DNA of 64,000 nucleotides from assembly GCA_964515555.1 (NCBI GenBank), contig CAZEVY010000015.1:1-64000 (forward strand), given 5' to 3'. A program made the translations under genes and the position numbers. The notes beneath the pieces were generated by a model. It worked only from the letters and a program-made list of their open reading frames with translations. It was not told the origin of the DNA and did no database searches. Shown here in pieces: positions 7,820 through 16,411 of the stretch; position 1 is the first letter of the stretch, and the number at the start of each line of letters is the position of its first letter. This DNA comes from CAZEVY01 sp964515555 (GTDB lineage: Bacteria > Acidobacteriota > Terriglobia > Bryobacterales > Bryobacteraceae).

Positions 7820-9124
7820 ATGAAGATTTCCGATCTCCGCCTCCATCCGGTGGCGGTGGCCGATGCGCCGCTCCGAAGCTCCTACGGGCGTCACGCGCCT
7901 TACGCGCTGCGGACCATCGTCGAGATCCGGACCACCGACGGCATCACCGGCGTCAGCGAGACCTACGGCGGCGACACGCCGCTGGCGGCCCTCGAGGCGT
8001 TGCGTCCGCGCGTGGTCGGCAGCGATCCGTTCCAGCTCACGCGCCTGTGGATGGACATGGCCGCCGACGCGCGCGGCGAAGGCGACCGCAGCCAGACCTA
8101 TCTGGTTCCCGGCGAGAATCCGCTCGATCAGCACACGCGCACATTCGCGGCCATCGAGGCGGCGTGTCTCGACGCCATCGGCAAGGCGCTGAAGAAGCCC
8201 CTGTGCGATGTCGTCGGCGGGCGCGCGCGCGACGCGGTGGATTTCTCGGCCTACCTCTTCTATAAACACGGCGGCGGCGGCGGACTCGACGCCGATGCGC
8301 GCGAAGACGAGTACGGCGAGTGCCTCGACGCGAAGTCGATGGTGCGGCAGGCGAAGCAGATGGTCGCGGCGTACGGCAACCGCGAGATCAAGCTGAAGGG
8401 CGGCGTGCTCGATCCGGACGTCGAGATCGAGACCGTCCGCCAGTTGCGCGCCGAGTTCGGTCCGACCGTCCCGCTGCGCATCGACCCGAATTGCGCGTGG
8501 TCCGTCGACACTTCGGTGCGCGTCGGCGAGTCGCTCGTGGAGGAGCTTTCTGACGGCGGCTACCTCGAGGACCCGTGCGCCGAAATCGAGGGCATGGCCG
8601 AAGTCCGGCGGCGGCTCCTGGCCAAGGGCATCGAGACGCCGCTCGCGAGCAACGTCGCCACCACCTGCTTCGAGCATCTGCCCGTGGCGCAGCGCGCCGA
8701 CGCCGTGCAGATCGTCCTCTCCGACCCGCACTACTGGGGCGGCGTCCGTCAGATGCAGCACCTCTCGCGGCTTTGCGAAGCGCTCGGCCTCGGCCTTTCC
8801 ATGCACTCGAACAATCACCTCGGCATCAGCCTCATGCTGATGACACATGCGGCGGCCGTTTGTCCCAGGCTCACCTACGCCTGCGACACGCACTACCCGT
8901 GGCAGACCGAGCAGGACGAGGTCGTCGCCGGCGGCCGCGTGAAAATCGCCAACGGCCAGGTGGCGATTCCCGAAAAACCAGGCCTCGGCGTGGAGCTCGA
9001 CCACGACGCCCTCGCGCGCGGCGTCGAGCGGTACCGCAAGCTCCCCTACCGCAAGCGCGACGACGAGGCCGAGATGCGCAAGCACGTCGACCCGAACTGG
9101 AAGAGAGTGTTGCCGCGATGGTGA
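7820..9124 (+). CDS. gudD: glucarate dehydratase
   Basis: A 434-residue enolase-superfamily enzyme that dehydrates D-glucarate to 5-dehydro-4-deoxyglucarate. The general-base lysine motif is KLKGG near residue 192. Metal ligands fall in RIDPNCAW (about 219), LEDPC (about 250) and ASNVATT (about 275), and the His of SMHSNNHLGIS (about 325) is the second acid/base. Length and motif order match GudD. The next enzyme of the route, kdgD, is at 10395 on the same strand, separated by a RES/Xre toxin-antitoxin pair. The pathway ends at 2-oxoglutarate semialdehyde. Confidence 0.93.
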   Translation: MKISDLRLHPVAVADAPLRSSYGRHAPYALRTIVEIRTTDGITGVSETYGGDTPLAALEALRPRVVGSDPFQLTRLWMDMAADARGEGDRSQTYLVPGENPLDQHTRTFAAIEAACLDAIGKALKKPLCDVVGGRARDAVDFSAYLFYKHGGGGGLDADAREDEYGECLDAKSMVRQAKQMVAAYGNREIKLKGGVLDPDVEIETVRQLRAEFGPTVPLRIDPNCAWSVDTSVRVGESLVEELSDGGYLEDPCAEIEGMAEVRRRLLAKGIETPLASNVATTCFEHLPVAQRADAVQIVLSDPHYWGGVRQMQHLSRLCEALGLGLSMHSNNHLGISLMLMTHAAAVCPRLTYACDTHYPWQTEQDEVVAGGRVKIANGQVAIPEKPGLGVELDHDALARGVERYRKLPYRKRDDEAEMRKHVDPNWKRVLPRW

Positions 9125-9130
9125 GGTCCG

Positions 9131-9718
9131 ATGACGACCGGATTTCACCTCGCCAAGCGCCTGCCGCTGATTCGCGCCCGCCGCGGGTCGGCTTGGATGC
9201 GGATTCACAGCCAGGATCGTGACGCCCTGTGGTTTGGGCCTTCTCCCGGCACGCCTCCGGTGAACCGGTTCGACGATCCCGCCGGCGAATACCGCGTCTG
9301 CTATTTCGGAACCACTCTGGCGGCCTGCTTCGCCGAGACGTTTCTCCGCAACCCGCCGGTGAGGCTGCTTGCCTGGAGCGACCTGGCGCGGAGGTCGATG
9401 GCCGTCGTGTCGCTTTCGCGGGATGCGATGCTCGTGCCGGCCTTTGGAAACAATCTGGCGAAGCTCGGAGTTACCGCGGCGATCGCAGCGTCGGGGGATC
9501 ATTCGCGATCGCAACGGTTCGCGCGAGCGGTCTGGGGGCATGGCAGCCGGCCCGATGGTATCGCGTACCGGTCGCGGCACGACGACCATGCGCTTTGCGT
9601 CGCGCTGTTCGATCGCGCGAAGGATGGCGTCGCCCTGACCGGCGGCCGCGCACTCACCGCGGAGCCGGCGGCTCTGGCGTCGCTGTTAAACCGCTACGAT
9701 CTGGGATTGACTTCGTGA
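9131..9718 (+). CDS. RES-domain toxin (NAD+-degrading type)
   Basis: A 195-residue RES-family protein. Motifs are WMRIHS near residue 24 and ALWFGPSP near 34 (the Arg and Gly of the RES signature), EYRVCYFGTTLAACFAETF near 55 with the conserved Glu, and PDGIAYRSRHDD near 142. Characterised RES toxins (MbcT, Xre-RES systems) deplete NAD+ by glycohydrolysis or phosphorolysis and are neutralised by an Xre/MbcA-type antitoxin. The matching antitoxin-like gene follows 49 bases downstream, the reverse of the common antitoxin-first order. The pair lies between gudD and kdgD. Confidence 0.88.
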   Translation: MTTGFHLAKRLPLIRARRGSAWMRIHSQDRDALWFGPSPGTPPVNRFDDPAGEYRVCYFGTTLAACFAETFLRNPPVRLLAWSDLARRSMAVVSLSRDAMLVPAFGNNLAKLGVTAAIAASGDHSRSQRFARAVWGHGSRPDGIAYRSRHDDHALCVALFDRAKDGVALTGGRALTAEPAALASLLNRYDLGLTS

Positions 9719-9752
9719 GGTTGTCCTTGTCGACGGCATCACAAGTGCGACA

Positions 9753-9761
9753 TGGTAAACT
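9753..9761 (+). promoter_or_regulatory. extended -10 promoter element for the antitoxin gene
   Basis: TGGTAAACT has the TGn extension plus a TAAACT hexamer and ends six bases before the GTG start at 9768. This would give the antitoxin its own, essentially leaderless transcript independent of the toxin. No good -35 is seen, which is usual for extended -10 promoters. Prediction from sequence only. Confidence 0.45.
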
Positions 9762-9767
9762 ACGGAT

Positions 9768-10379
9768 GTGCCGAAACACCGGAGACCCGTCGCCCGCCGC
9801 GGCGGTGAGCGCGAGGCTCTCGCGAGGACCTTCCTGGACCGGTCGGTGAGAATGCTCCAGCGATTGAGCGCATCCGCCCCGCCGGACGTCCTGCGCGCCG
9901 CTCTTTCCTCGCCGACCGACATCGGCGGTGTGGCGACGCTACTCTCCGATCTCGCGCCCCTCGGCGTCGACCTGTCGGCGGTGGATCCGCTCGCCGAAGC
10001 CATGGCGCGCGGCACGGCGGTGAAGCAGGAGCTGCTTCGCCGGGCCGGAGGCGGTATCTCGGCGGCGGGAGTCGCCGGCGGATTGGGAATCTCGCGCCAG
10101 GCGGTGGACAAGCGGCGCGCGCGCGGAGCGCTGCTGGCGATTCCGAGCGGATCGGGCGACTACCTCTATCCCGCTTGCCAGTTCGATTCGACTGGCGTCC
10201 TGCCGGGGTTCGGGGAGGTCATGAAGGCGTTTCGCGTGGAGAATCCGTGGACCCGGCTGGCGCTGCTGCTGGAGCCGTCGCCGTCGTTGCGCGGAAAGTC
10301 GGCGATAGCGGTGTTGCGCGCCGGCGGCGCGGAGAGAGCCGCGGCCGTGGTAGCTTCGTTTGGTGACCAGGGCGCGTGA
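9768..10379 (+). CDS. Xre/MbcA-type antitoxin with HTH and RES-binding C-terminal domain
   Basis: A 203-residue protein paired with the RES toxin. A helix-turn-helix (GISAAGVAGGLGISRQAVDK) lies near residues 88-107. The C-terminal part contains YLYPACQFDSTGVLPGFGEV and ends LRAGGAERAAAVVASFGDQG, matching the MbcA/ParS/Xre toxin-binding (DUF2384-like) domain that often ends in an FG-Q-G pattern. It should bind the toxin and repress its own promoter. The start is GTG at 9768; an ATG two bases earlier is out of frame. It ends 15 bases before kdgD, so kdgD may be partly transcribed from the antitoxin promoter. Confidence 0.8.
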   Translation: MPKHRRPVARRGGEREALARTFLDRSVRMLQRLSASAPPDVLRAALSSPTDIGGVATLLSDLAPLGVDLSAVDPLAEAMARGTAVKQELLRRAGGGISAAGVAGGLGISRQAVDKRRARGALLAIPSGSGDYLYPACQFDSTGVLPGFGEVMKAFRVENPWTRLALLLEPSPSLRGKSAIAVLRAGGAERAAAVVASFGDQGA

Positions 10380-10394
10380 CCGTTGGAGAGATCA

Positions 10395-11297
10395 ATGAGT
10401 GCGGATCTGAAGCGGAATCTCCGCGGCGTGATCGGATTCCCCGTCACGCCCTTCAAGAGCGACCTGTCGCTCGACCTCGACGGCCTGTCGAAGAACGTCG
10501 ACGCCATGGCGTCGCACGCCTTCTGTGGACTCGTCGCCGCCGGCGGCACCGGCGAGATGTACTCCATGACGGTGGCCGAGAACATCGAGGTCGTCCGCGT
10601 GAGCGTCGAGGCGACCCGCCGCCGCATGCCGGTCTTCGGCGGCGTCGGCTTCAATCTTCCGATGGCGTCGGAGATGGCGCGCGGCATGGAGAAGGCCGGC
10701 GCCGATTCGCTCCTGGTGATGCCGCCCTACTACACGAACGCCCCGTTCGAAGGCCTGATCGCGTACTACCGCGGGGTCGGCGCCAGCTGCGGTCTGCCGC
10801 TCGCGCTCTACAGCCGCGACTGGGCGGCGTTCACGCCGGAGCAGGTCGCGCGGCTCGCCGACGCCGTGCCGTCGCTCACGGTGTGGAAGGACGGCCAGGG
10901 CGACGCCCGCAAGTATCAGCGCATCATGACGACCGTCGGCGATCGCCTCGCCTGGGTCGGCGGCATCGGCGACGACTGCGTGCCGGCGTATTTCGCCGTC
11001 GGCGTGCAGGCCTACACGTCGAGCATCTCGAGCATCGCGCCGAAGCTCTCCCTGGCGCTCGCCGATGCGGGAATGGCGCGCGACTTCGCGCGGCTCGACG
11101 ACCTCATGCGGCGCTTCGTGCACCCCCTCTACGGGCTGCGCGACAAGACGCGCGGCTACGAGGTCGCTGTGATGAAGAAGGCTATGGAGATTCTCGGCAT
11201 GCCCGCGGGTCCGGTTCGCCCGCCGCTGGTGAACGTCAAGCCGGACGAAACCGAGCAGATTCGCGTCGTCATGAAGCTCTACCAGGAGTGGCTCTAG
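10395..11297 (+). CDS. kdgD: 5-dehydro-4-deoxyglucarate dehydratase
   Basis: A 300-residue DHDPS/NAL-family class I aldolase-fold enzyme converting 5-dehydro-4-deoxyglucarate to 2-oxoglutarate semialdehyde with loss of CO2 and water. The N-terminal GVIGFPVTPF and AAGGTGEMYSM are typical. The Schiff-base lysine is in VWKDGQGD near residue 180, and WVGGIGDDCVPAYF follows. GGAGAG just upstream supports ATG at 10395 rather than TTG at 10383. Together with gudD it completes the core glucarate route, although a toxin-antitoxin pair is inserted between them. Confidence 0.92.
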   Translation: MSADLKRNLRGVIGFPVTPFKSDLSLDLDGLSKNVDAMASHAFCGLVAAGGTGEMYSMTVAENIEVVRVSVEATRRRMPVFGGVGFNLPMASEMARGMEKAGADSLLVMPPYYTNAPFEGLIAYYRGVGASCGLPLALYSRDWAAFTPEQVARLADAVPSLTVWKDGQGDARKYQRIMTTVGDRLAWVGGIGDDCVPAYFAVGVQAYTSSISSIAPKLSLALADAGMARDFARLDDLMRRFVHPLYGLRDKTRGYEVAVMKKAMEILGMPAGPVRPPLVNVKPDETEQIRVVMKLYQEWL

Positions 11298-11307
11298 CGG
11301 GTCCGGC

Positions 11308-12222
11308 GTGCTACCGCTGCGCCTGATCTATCACGAGGCCTACGATCTCAACCTCGGCGCGCACGTCTTCCCTTCGCAGAAGTACCGCCTCATCCGCGAG
11401 CGCATGCTGGCTGAGGGCTTCGCGTCCCCCGGCGATTTCCTCGCGCCCCAGCCCGCCACCGACGACGACATGCTGCTGGTCCACGATCGCGCCTGGGTCG
11501 AACGGTTGCGCGCCGGGACGCTCACCTACACCGACATCATCCGCCTCGAGATTCCCTACTCGCGCCAGTTGATCGAGGCGGTGTGGCTGGCGACCGGCGG
11601 CACGATTCTCGCCGCCCGCCGCGCGCTCGAGGACCGCATCGGCTTCAACATCGGCGGCGGATTCCATCACGCCTTCCCCGGGCACGGCGAGGGCTTCTGC
11701 GCGATCCATGACGTCGCCGTCGCCATACGGCGGCTTCAGCGCGACGGCGCCATCGCCAAGGCGCTGGTGGTCGACTGCGACGTGCACCACGGCAACGGAA
11801 CGGCCGGCATCTTCGCCGGCGACGCCTCGGTCTTCACGCTCTCCATCCACCAGTTCAACAACTATCCCACCGAGAAGCCGCCGTCGTCGCTCGACATTCA
11901 TCTCGAAGACGGCGTCGGCGACGAGGAGTACCTGCGCAAGCTCGGCGAGGGCGCGTCGTTGGCGATCGAGTCGTTCCGCCCGAACATGGTGTTCTACGTC
12001 GCCGGCGCCGACCCCTACTGCGAGGACCAGCTCGGCGGCCTGGCGCTGACGCTCGAGGGCCTGCGCGAGCGCGACCGCCTGGTGATGGAGACGGCGCTGC
12101 GCCACCGGATTCCGGTGGCGGTAACGCTAGCTGGCGGATACGCGTACAATGTCGGGGACACGGTGACCATCCACGTGAACACGGCGCGCGCGGCGGCCCA
12201 GCTGCTCGGCCATACCGGCTAA
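11308..12222 (+). CDS. histone-deacetylase-superfamily hydrolase (AcuC-like)
   Basis: A 304-residue arginase/deacetylase-fold protein. Zinc and active-site motifs are visible: GGGFHHAFPGH near residue 116, DCDVHHGNGT near 155 and VAGADPYCEDQLGG near 232. Bacterial members deacetylate acetyl-lysine (for example AcuC on acetyl-CoA synthetase), acetylpolyamines or other acetamides. The start is GTG at 11308, ten bases after kdgD, so it is probably cotranscribed. A permease gene follows nine bases downstream. The physiological substrate is unknown. Confidence 0.87.
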   Translation: MLPLRLIYHEAYDLNLGAHVFPSQKYRLIRERMLAEGFASPGDFLAPQPATDDDMLLVHDRAWVERLRAGTLTYTDIIRLEIPYSRQLIEAVWLATGGTILAARRALEDRIGFNIGGGFHHAFPGHGEGFCAIHDVAVAIRRLQRDGAIAKALVVDCDVHHGNGTAGIFAGDASVFTLSIHQFNNYPTEKPPSSLDIHLEDGVGDEEYLRKLGEGASLAIESFRPNMVFYVAGADPYCEDQLGGLALTLEGLRERDRLVMETALRHRIPVAVTLAGGYAYNVGDTVTIHVNTARAAAQLLGHTG

Positions 12223-12231
12223 GCGTCGGCG

Positions 12232-13554
12232 ATGCGCGACCTCCCCCGCAAGCTCGGCCTGCTCGACGCCGTGGGAATCGTCATCGGCATCATGATCGGC
12301 TCGGGAATTTTCATCGTGCCGAACGTGGTCGCGCGCGAGCTTCCCGCCACCTGGGCGATCCTCGGCGTCTGGACCGTCGCCGGGCTGCTCTCCATCGTCG
12401 GCGCGCTCGCGTACGCCGAGCTCGGCGCGATGATTCCGGCGACCGGCGGCCAGTACGTGTACCTGCGCGAGGCCTACGGGCCGCTCGTCGGATTCCTGTG
12501 CGGCTGGGCGTTCCTGCTCGTCGTGCAATCGGGCTCCACCGCGACGCTGTGCGCGGCCTTCGCGATCTACCTCGGACATTTTCTTCCGGTCGAGGGCTGG
12601 CAGGCGCGCGCGGCGTCGCTGGCCCTGATCCTTGTGCTGACGGCGATCAACTATCGCGGCATCGTCCTCGGGGCGCGTGTGCAGAACCTGTTCATGTTCC
12701 TCAAGGTCGCGGGACTGGCGGTGCTGATCGCCGCGGCCTTTCTGACGCCGTCGCCAGCGGCCGCCTCCGCGCCTCCGCCTGACGACGCGTTCGCCTGGAG
12801 CCGATTCGGCGTCGCCATGATCGCGTGCCTCTGGACATATAAAGGTTGGCAGACGCTCTCGTTCGTCGTCGGCGAGGTGAAGCAGCCCGAACGCAACATT
12901 CCGCGCGCCATGGTGCTGGGCGTCGGAGGCGTCATGGCGATCTACCTGCTCGCCAATCTCGCGTACCTGCGCCTGATGCCGATCGCGGAGATCGCCACCG
13001 CGGCGCGCGTGGCGTCCTCGGTCGGCGAGCGCTCGATGGGAGCGGCCGGGGCGGCGTTCGTCGCGGCGGCGATTCTGGTGTCGATCGTCGGCGCCGCCAA
13101 CGGCGGAATCCTCGCGACGCCGCGCATGTTCTTCGCGCAGGCGGGCGACGGCCTCATGTGGCGCGGCTTCATGTCGGTGCATCCGCGCTTCGAAACGCCG
13201 CACATCGCGCTGGTGGCCTACGGCGTCTGGACGGCGGTGCTGGTGGCGAGCGGATCCTACCAGACGCTGTTCTCTTACGTGATTTTCACGGCCTGGATCT
13301 TCTACGGCATGACCGTCGGCGCCGTGATCATCCTGCGCCGCAAGATGCCCGGCGCGCCGCGGCCGTATCGCATGTGGGGCTACCCGGCGACGCCGATCCT
13401 GTTCATCGCGGTGACCGCCTGGTTCGTCGCCAACACCATCGCGACCACGCCGGGACCGTCGCTGATCGGCCTGCTGGTGGTGGCATCCGGCCTGCCGGCG
13501 TATCTCTACTGGAGGCGGCCGGCGCGAAGCGGCCTCGCGGGGAATCTACAATAA
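12232..13554 (+). CDS. APC-family amino acid permease
   Basis: A 440-residue, 12-helix transporter of the amino acid-polyamine-organocation superfamily. The N-terminal GIVIGIMIGSGIFIVPN carries the unwound-helix GSGIF motif that binds substrate. IPATGGQYVYLREAYG is characteristic of the LAT-like group, and WTYKGWQTLSFVVGEVKQP and PRMFFAQAGDG follow in the expected order. It is in a same-strand run with the deacetylase-like gene, so an acetylated amino acid or polyamine substrate is possible but unproven. Confidence 0.88.
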   Translation: MRDLPRKLGLLDAVGIVIGIMIGSGIFIVPNVVARELPATWAILGVWTVAGLLSIVGALAYAELGAMIPATGGQYVYLREAYGPLVGFLCGWAFLLVVQSGSTATLCAAFAIYLGHFLPVEGWQARAASLALILVLTAINYRGIVLGARVQNLFMFLKVAGLAVLIAAAFLTPSPAAASAPPPDDAFAWSRFGVAMIACLWTYKGWQTLSFVVGEVKQPERNIPRAMVLGVGGVMAIYLLANLAYLRLMPIAEIATAARVASSVGERSMGAAGAAFVAAAILVSIVGAANGGILATPRMFFAQAGDGLMWRGFMSVHPRFETPHIALVAYGVWTAVLVASGSYQTLFSYVIFTAWIFYGMTVGAVIILRRKMPGAPRPYRMWGYPATPILFIAVTAWFVANTIATTPGPSLIGLLVVASGLPAYLYWRRPARSGLAGNLQ

Positions 13555-13562
13555 GAGAGGCC

Positions 13563-14243
13563 ATGTCATCGGTCGACATCACCGTGAAGCCGCTGCTCGA
13601 CGGCGAGCGCATGTCGCGCGAGGAGTTCCTCGGCCGCTGGGACCTTTTGCCGGAGGTGAAGCGCGCGGAGTTGATCGGGGGGGTGGTGCACATGGCGTCG
13701 CCGCTATGCACGTCGCACGGATCGGGCGACCTCACGTTGGGGTACTGGCTCGGTCACTACGTCTTCAACACTCCGGGGTGCGAGGCATACCACAACGCCA
13801 CCTGGCTCATGCGCGGCGACGTACCACAGCCCGATTTGGCGCTTCGCATTCTGCCGGAGTGCGGCGGCCAGTCGGGCGACCGCGGGAACCTCGCGGCGGG
13901 CGCGCCCGAGCTGGTAGTCGAAGTGTGCGTCACCAGCGAGAAGCTCGACCTCGGGGATAAGAAAGACCTCTACGAAAGGGCGGGCGTGCGCGAGTATCTT
14001 CTGTTCTTCCCCTCCGCCCGCGTCGTCTGGTACACGCTGGCCGACCGCCGCTTTCGCGAAACCGTCCCCGGCCCCGGCGGCATTTATCGCTCTTCGGTCT
14101 TCCCCGGACTCTGGCTCGACCCGACCGCGCTGCTCGCCGGCGACGGTAAGCGCCTCGTCGACGTCGTCAATCAGGGGCTCGCGACCCCCGAGTACGCCGC
14201 CTTCGCCGCCGGGTTGCGAGCGCGGATGCGCCCGCCTGCCTGA
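13563..14243 (+). CDS. Uma2-family (DUF820) PD-(D/E)xK nuclease-like protein
   Basis: A 226-residue Uma2-family protein from ATG at 13563, preceded by a GAGAGG ribosome site. Likely catalytic residues are Asp in PQPDLALRI near residue 83 and Glu/Lys in ELVVEVCVTSEKLDLGDKKD near 118, followed by LYERAGVREYLLFFP, a hallmark of the family. These proteins are abundant in Cyanobacteria and Acidobacteria; their biological role is unsettled. The last codons and stop are imperfectly duplicated 65 bases downstream. Confidence 0.85.
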   Translation: MSSVDITVKPLLDGERMSREEFLGRWDLLPEVKRAELIGGVVHMASPLCTSHGSGDLTLGYWLGHYVFNTPGCEAYHNATWLMRGDVPQPDLALRILPECGGQSGDRGNLAAGAPELVVEVCVTSEKLDLGDKKDLYERAGVREYLLFFPSARVVWYTLADRRFRETVPGPGGIYRSSVFPGLWLDPTALLAGDGKRLVDVVNQGLATPEYAAFAAGLRARMRPPA

Positions 14244-14330
14244 TCGGAAATCGATCCGTGTCTTACTGCGCCGCCCCGATGCGAGCGCAGAGGCGCCCGC
14301 GTACATGATCGGAAATCGATCCGTGTCTTA
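14215..14330 (+). repeat. imperfect 51-bp direct repeat spanning the uma2 3' end
   Basis: Bases 14215-14265 and 14280-14330 match at 46 of 51 positions. The 25-base core TGATCGGAAATCGATCCGTG + TCTTA is identical (14241 and 14306). The first copy includes the last codons and stop of the Uma2 gene; the second carries an equivalent non-coding tail. It is followed by three TCTGCG(TTTA) units to about 14357. This may be a relic of a second uma2 copy or a mobile intergenic repeat. Confidence 0.75.
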
Positions 14331-14448
14331 TCTGCGTTTATCTGCGTTTATCTGCGGCTAATAATGCTTTCCCGCAGGCGACCCGTCGGGTAGTGCCTGG
14401 GCGCTACCACCAGCTCGGGCGTCGGGCCCCGCAATGATACCCTGAGAG

Positions 14449-15270
14449 TTGACGAATCATTCACCCTCGCCGGCCACGCCTCGCAACGGAACCGCCCGCC
14501 CGCGTGTGTGCGCCGTCGAGTACCTGAACACGGTCCCCCTGGTGTGGGGAATTCTTCACGGCCCGCAGCGTGACCTCTTCGACCTGTCCTTCGCCCTCCC
14601 CTCGGTCTGCGCCGATCGCCTCACTTCGGGCGAAGCCGACATCGGCATCGTCCCCGTCGCCGCCCTGCTCCACCAGAAGCTCGACGTGATCCCCGGCGCC
14701 GGCATCGCCTCGCGCGGCCCCGTGCGCAGCATTCTCCTCATCTCCAGGTGCGACCCCTCTCGCATCCGGCGCCTGGCCGTCGACGCCGGCTCGCGGACTT
14801 CGGTGCTTCTGGCTCGCATCGTTCTCGCCGAGCGCTTCAACGCGGAGCCGGAAATCATCACCATGCCGCCGCGCCTTCCGGAAATGCTCGACTCCGCCGA
14901 CGCCGCCCTCATCATCGGCGACCCGGCGCTCCTGCTCGACCCCGCGTCGCTGCCCTATCGCGTCCTGGACCTCGGCGCCGAATGGACCGCCATGACCGGA
15001 ATGCCCATGGTCTTCGCCGTCTGGGCCGCGCGCCCCGGCATCTCCACACCGGCCATCGAACAAGCCTTCCGCGACTCCTGCCGCTTCGGCCTCGACCGCA
15101 TCGAGGAGATCGTGCGCGCCGAAGCCCCGCCGCGCGGCATCTCCGAGGCGCTGGCGCGCGAGTATCTCACCCGTCATATCGCCTTCCAACTGGGCGAGGC
15201 CGACTACGGCGGCGTGTCGCGCTTTCTCGCCGCCGCCGCGCGATTGGATAAGCTGGTGGCGCAGCCATGA
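14449..15270 (+). CDS. mqnA: chorismate dehydratase (futalosine menaquinone pathway)
   Basis: A 273-residue MqnA-family protein with a periplasmic-binding-protein-like fold, converting chorismate to 3-enolpyruvylbenzoate. RVCAVEYLNTVPLVWGI near residue 19 is the family N-terminal signature. GEADIGIVPVAAL near 61 and the acidic DAALIIGDPALL near 152 follow in order. The preferred start is TTG at 14449; the first 15 residues are not conserved-looking. Its TGA overlaps the ATG of mqnC by four bases, so the two are translationally coupled. Menaquinone is thus made by the futalosine route. Confidence 0.9.
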   Translation: MTNHSPSPATPRNGTARPRVCAVEYLNTVPLVWGILHGPQRDLFDLSFALPSVCADRLTSGEADIGIVPVAALLHQKLDVIPGAGIASRGPVRSILLISRCDPSRIRRLAVDAGSRTSVLLARIVLAERFNAEPEIITMPPRLPEMLDSADAALIIGDPALLLDPASLPYRVLDLGAEWTAMTGMPMVFAVWAARPGISTPAIEQAFRDSCRFGLDRIEEIVRAEAPPRGISEALAREYLTRHIAFQLGEADYGGVSRFLAAAARLDKLVAQP

Positions 15271-16298
15271 TGACCCCCCTGGAAGCCGAAGACCTCTTCC
15301 GGAGCGACGACCTGATCGGCATCGGCATGGCCGCCGACGCCGTGCGCCGCCGCCTGCACCCGGAGGGCGTGGCCACCTACATCATCGACCGCAACATCAA
15401 TTACACGAATTTCTGCACCGAATATTGCAGCTTTTGCGCATTCTACCGCCCGATGGGACACGAAGAGGGATATATCCTCCCAAAGGAAGTCATTTTCGAG
15501 AAAATCCAGGAGACCATCGACCTTGGCGGCACCGGCGTGCTTATGCAGGGCGGCCTGCACCCCGATCTCAAGATCGAATGGTACGAGGACCTCATGCGGT
15601 CGATCAAGCAGCGCTTCCGCATCCACCTGCACTGCTTTTCGGCGCCCGAGATCACCAACATCGCCGAGGTCAGCGGGATCTCCCTGCGCGACACCATCGC
15701 GCGCCTCCGCGACGCCGGCCTCGACTCCATCCCCGGCGGCGGCGCCGAGATCCTCGACGACGCCGTGCGCCATCGCATCAGCCGCCTGAAGTGCAATACC
15801 TCGGAATGGGTGGACGTGCACCGCACCGCGCACGCGCTCGGCATGCGCACCACGGCGACCATGATGTTCGGCTGCGGCGAGACCGTCGAACAGCGCGTGA
15901 ATCACCTGGAGATCGTGCGCCGCATTCAGGAGGATACCGGCGGTTTCACGGCGTTCATCCCCTGGACCTTCCAGCGCGAGAACACCTCGCTCGGACGCTT
16001 CGTCAAGGAGGAGGCCACGGCGGTCGAGTACCTCAAGACCCTGGCGATCTCCCGGCTCTATCTCGAGAACATCGTCAATGTGCAGTCGTCCTGGGTGACC
16101 CAGGGACTGAAGACCTGCCAGGTGGGACTGCGCTTCGGCGGCAACGACGTCGGCAGCATCATGATCGAGGAGAACGTCGTCTCGGCGGCGGGTGCGCATC
16201 ACTGCTCCACCGAGGAGGACTTGCGTCGCCTCATCCGCGGCGCGGGCTTCGTCCCCAAGCAGCGCGACACGCTGTACCGGACTTATTTCCTGAATTGA
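15267..16298 (+). CDS. mqnC: cyclic dehypoxanthinylfutalosine synthase, radical SAM
   Basis: A 343-residue radical SAM enzyme that cyclises dehypoxanthine futalosine in menaquinone biosynthesis. The [4Fe-4S] cluster motif CTEYCSFC (CxxxCxxC) is near residue 51. GGTGVLMQGGLHPDLKIEWY, GLDSIPGGGAEIL and TTATMMFGCGET are typical of MqnC. It begins with an ATGA overlap on mqnA. Genes for MqnB and MqnD are not in the window. Confidence 0.94.
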   Translation: MMTPLEAEDLFRSDDLIGIGMAADAVRRRLHPEGVATYIIDRNINYTNFCTEYCSFCAFYRPMGHEEGYILPKEVIFEKIQETIDLGGTGVLMQGGLHPDLKIEWYEDLMRSIKQRFRIHLHCFSAPEITNIAEVSGISLRDTIARLRDAGLDSIPGGGAEILDDAVRHRISRLKCNTSEWVDVHRTAHALGMRTTATMMFGCGETVEQRVNHLEIVRRIQEDTGGFTAFIPWTFQRENTSLGRFVKEEATAVEYLKTLAISRLYLENIVNVQSSWVTQGLKTCQVGLRFGGNDVGSIMIEENVVSAAGAHHCSTEEDLRRLIRGAGFVPKQRDTLYRTYFLN

Positions 16299-16303
16299 CG
16301 CGC

Positions 16304-16346
16304 GGTGGGGCGGCCCTCCAGGGCTGCGGAGGGCCTCCAGCCCCGG
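16304..16346 (-). repeat. intergenic GC-rich repeat, copy 1 (minus orientation)
   Basis: On the minus strand this reads GGGGCTGGAGGCC, a short spacer, then CTGGAGGGCCGCCCCACC. The latter matches 26722-26739 and 53318-53335. It begins six bases after the mqnC stop and contains GGCCCTCC/GGAGGGCC arms (16312-16335) that can form a hairpin. It may be a terminator or REP-like element. Confidence 0.6.
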
Positions 16347-16411
16347 CTCTTCTTTCTTGAATTGACCCGGCATTTGCCCGGGCTTTCCGGTTAGAATTCA
16401 GGGGAGGCGTC

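Noticed and set aside
16362..16397. TTGACC and TAGAAT as one promoter of the SIR2-TPR gene
   Set aside because: The spacer is 24 bases, too long for sigma-70. The -10 may still be used with another -35.
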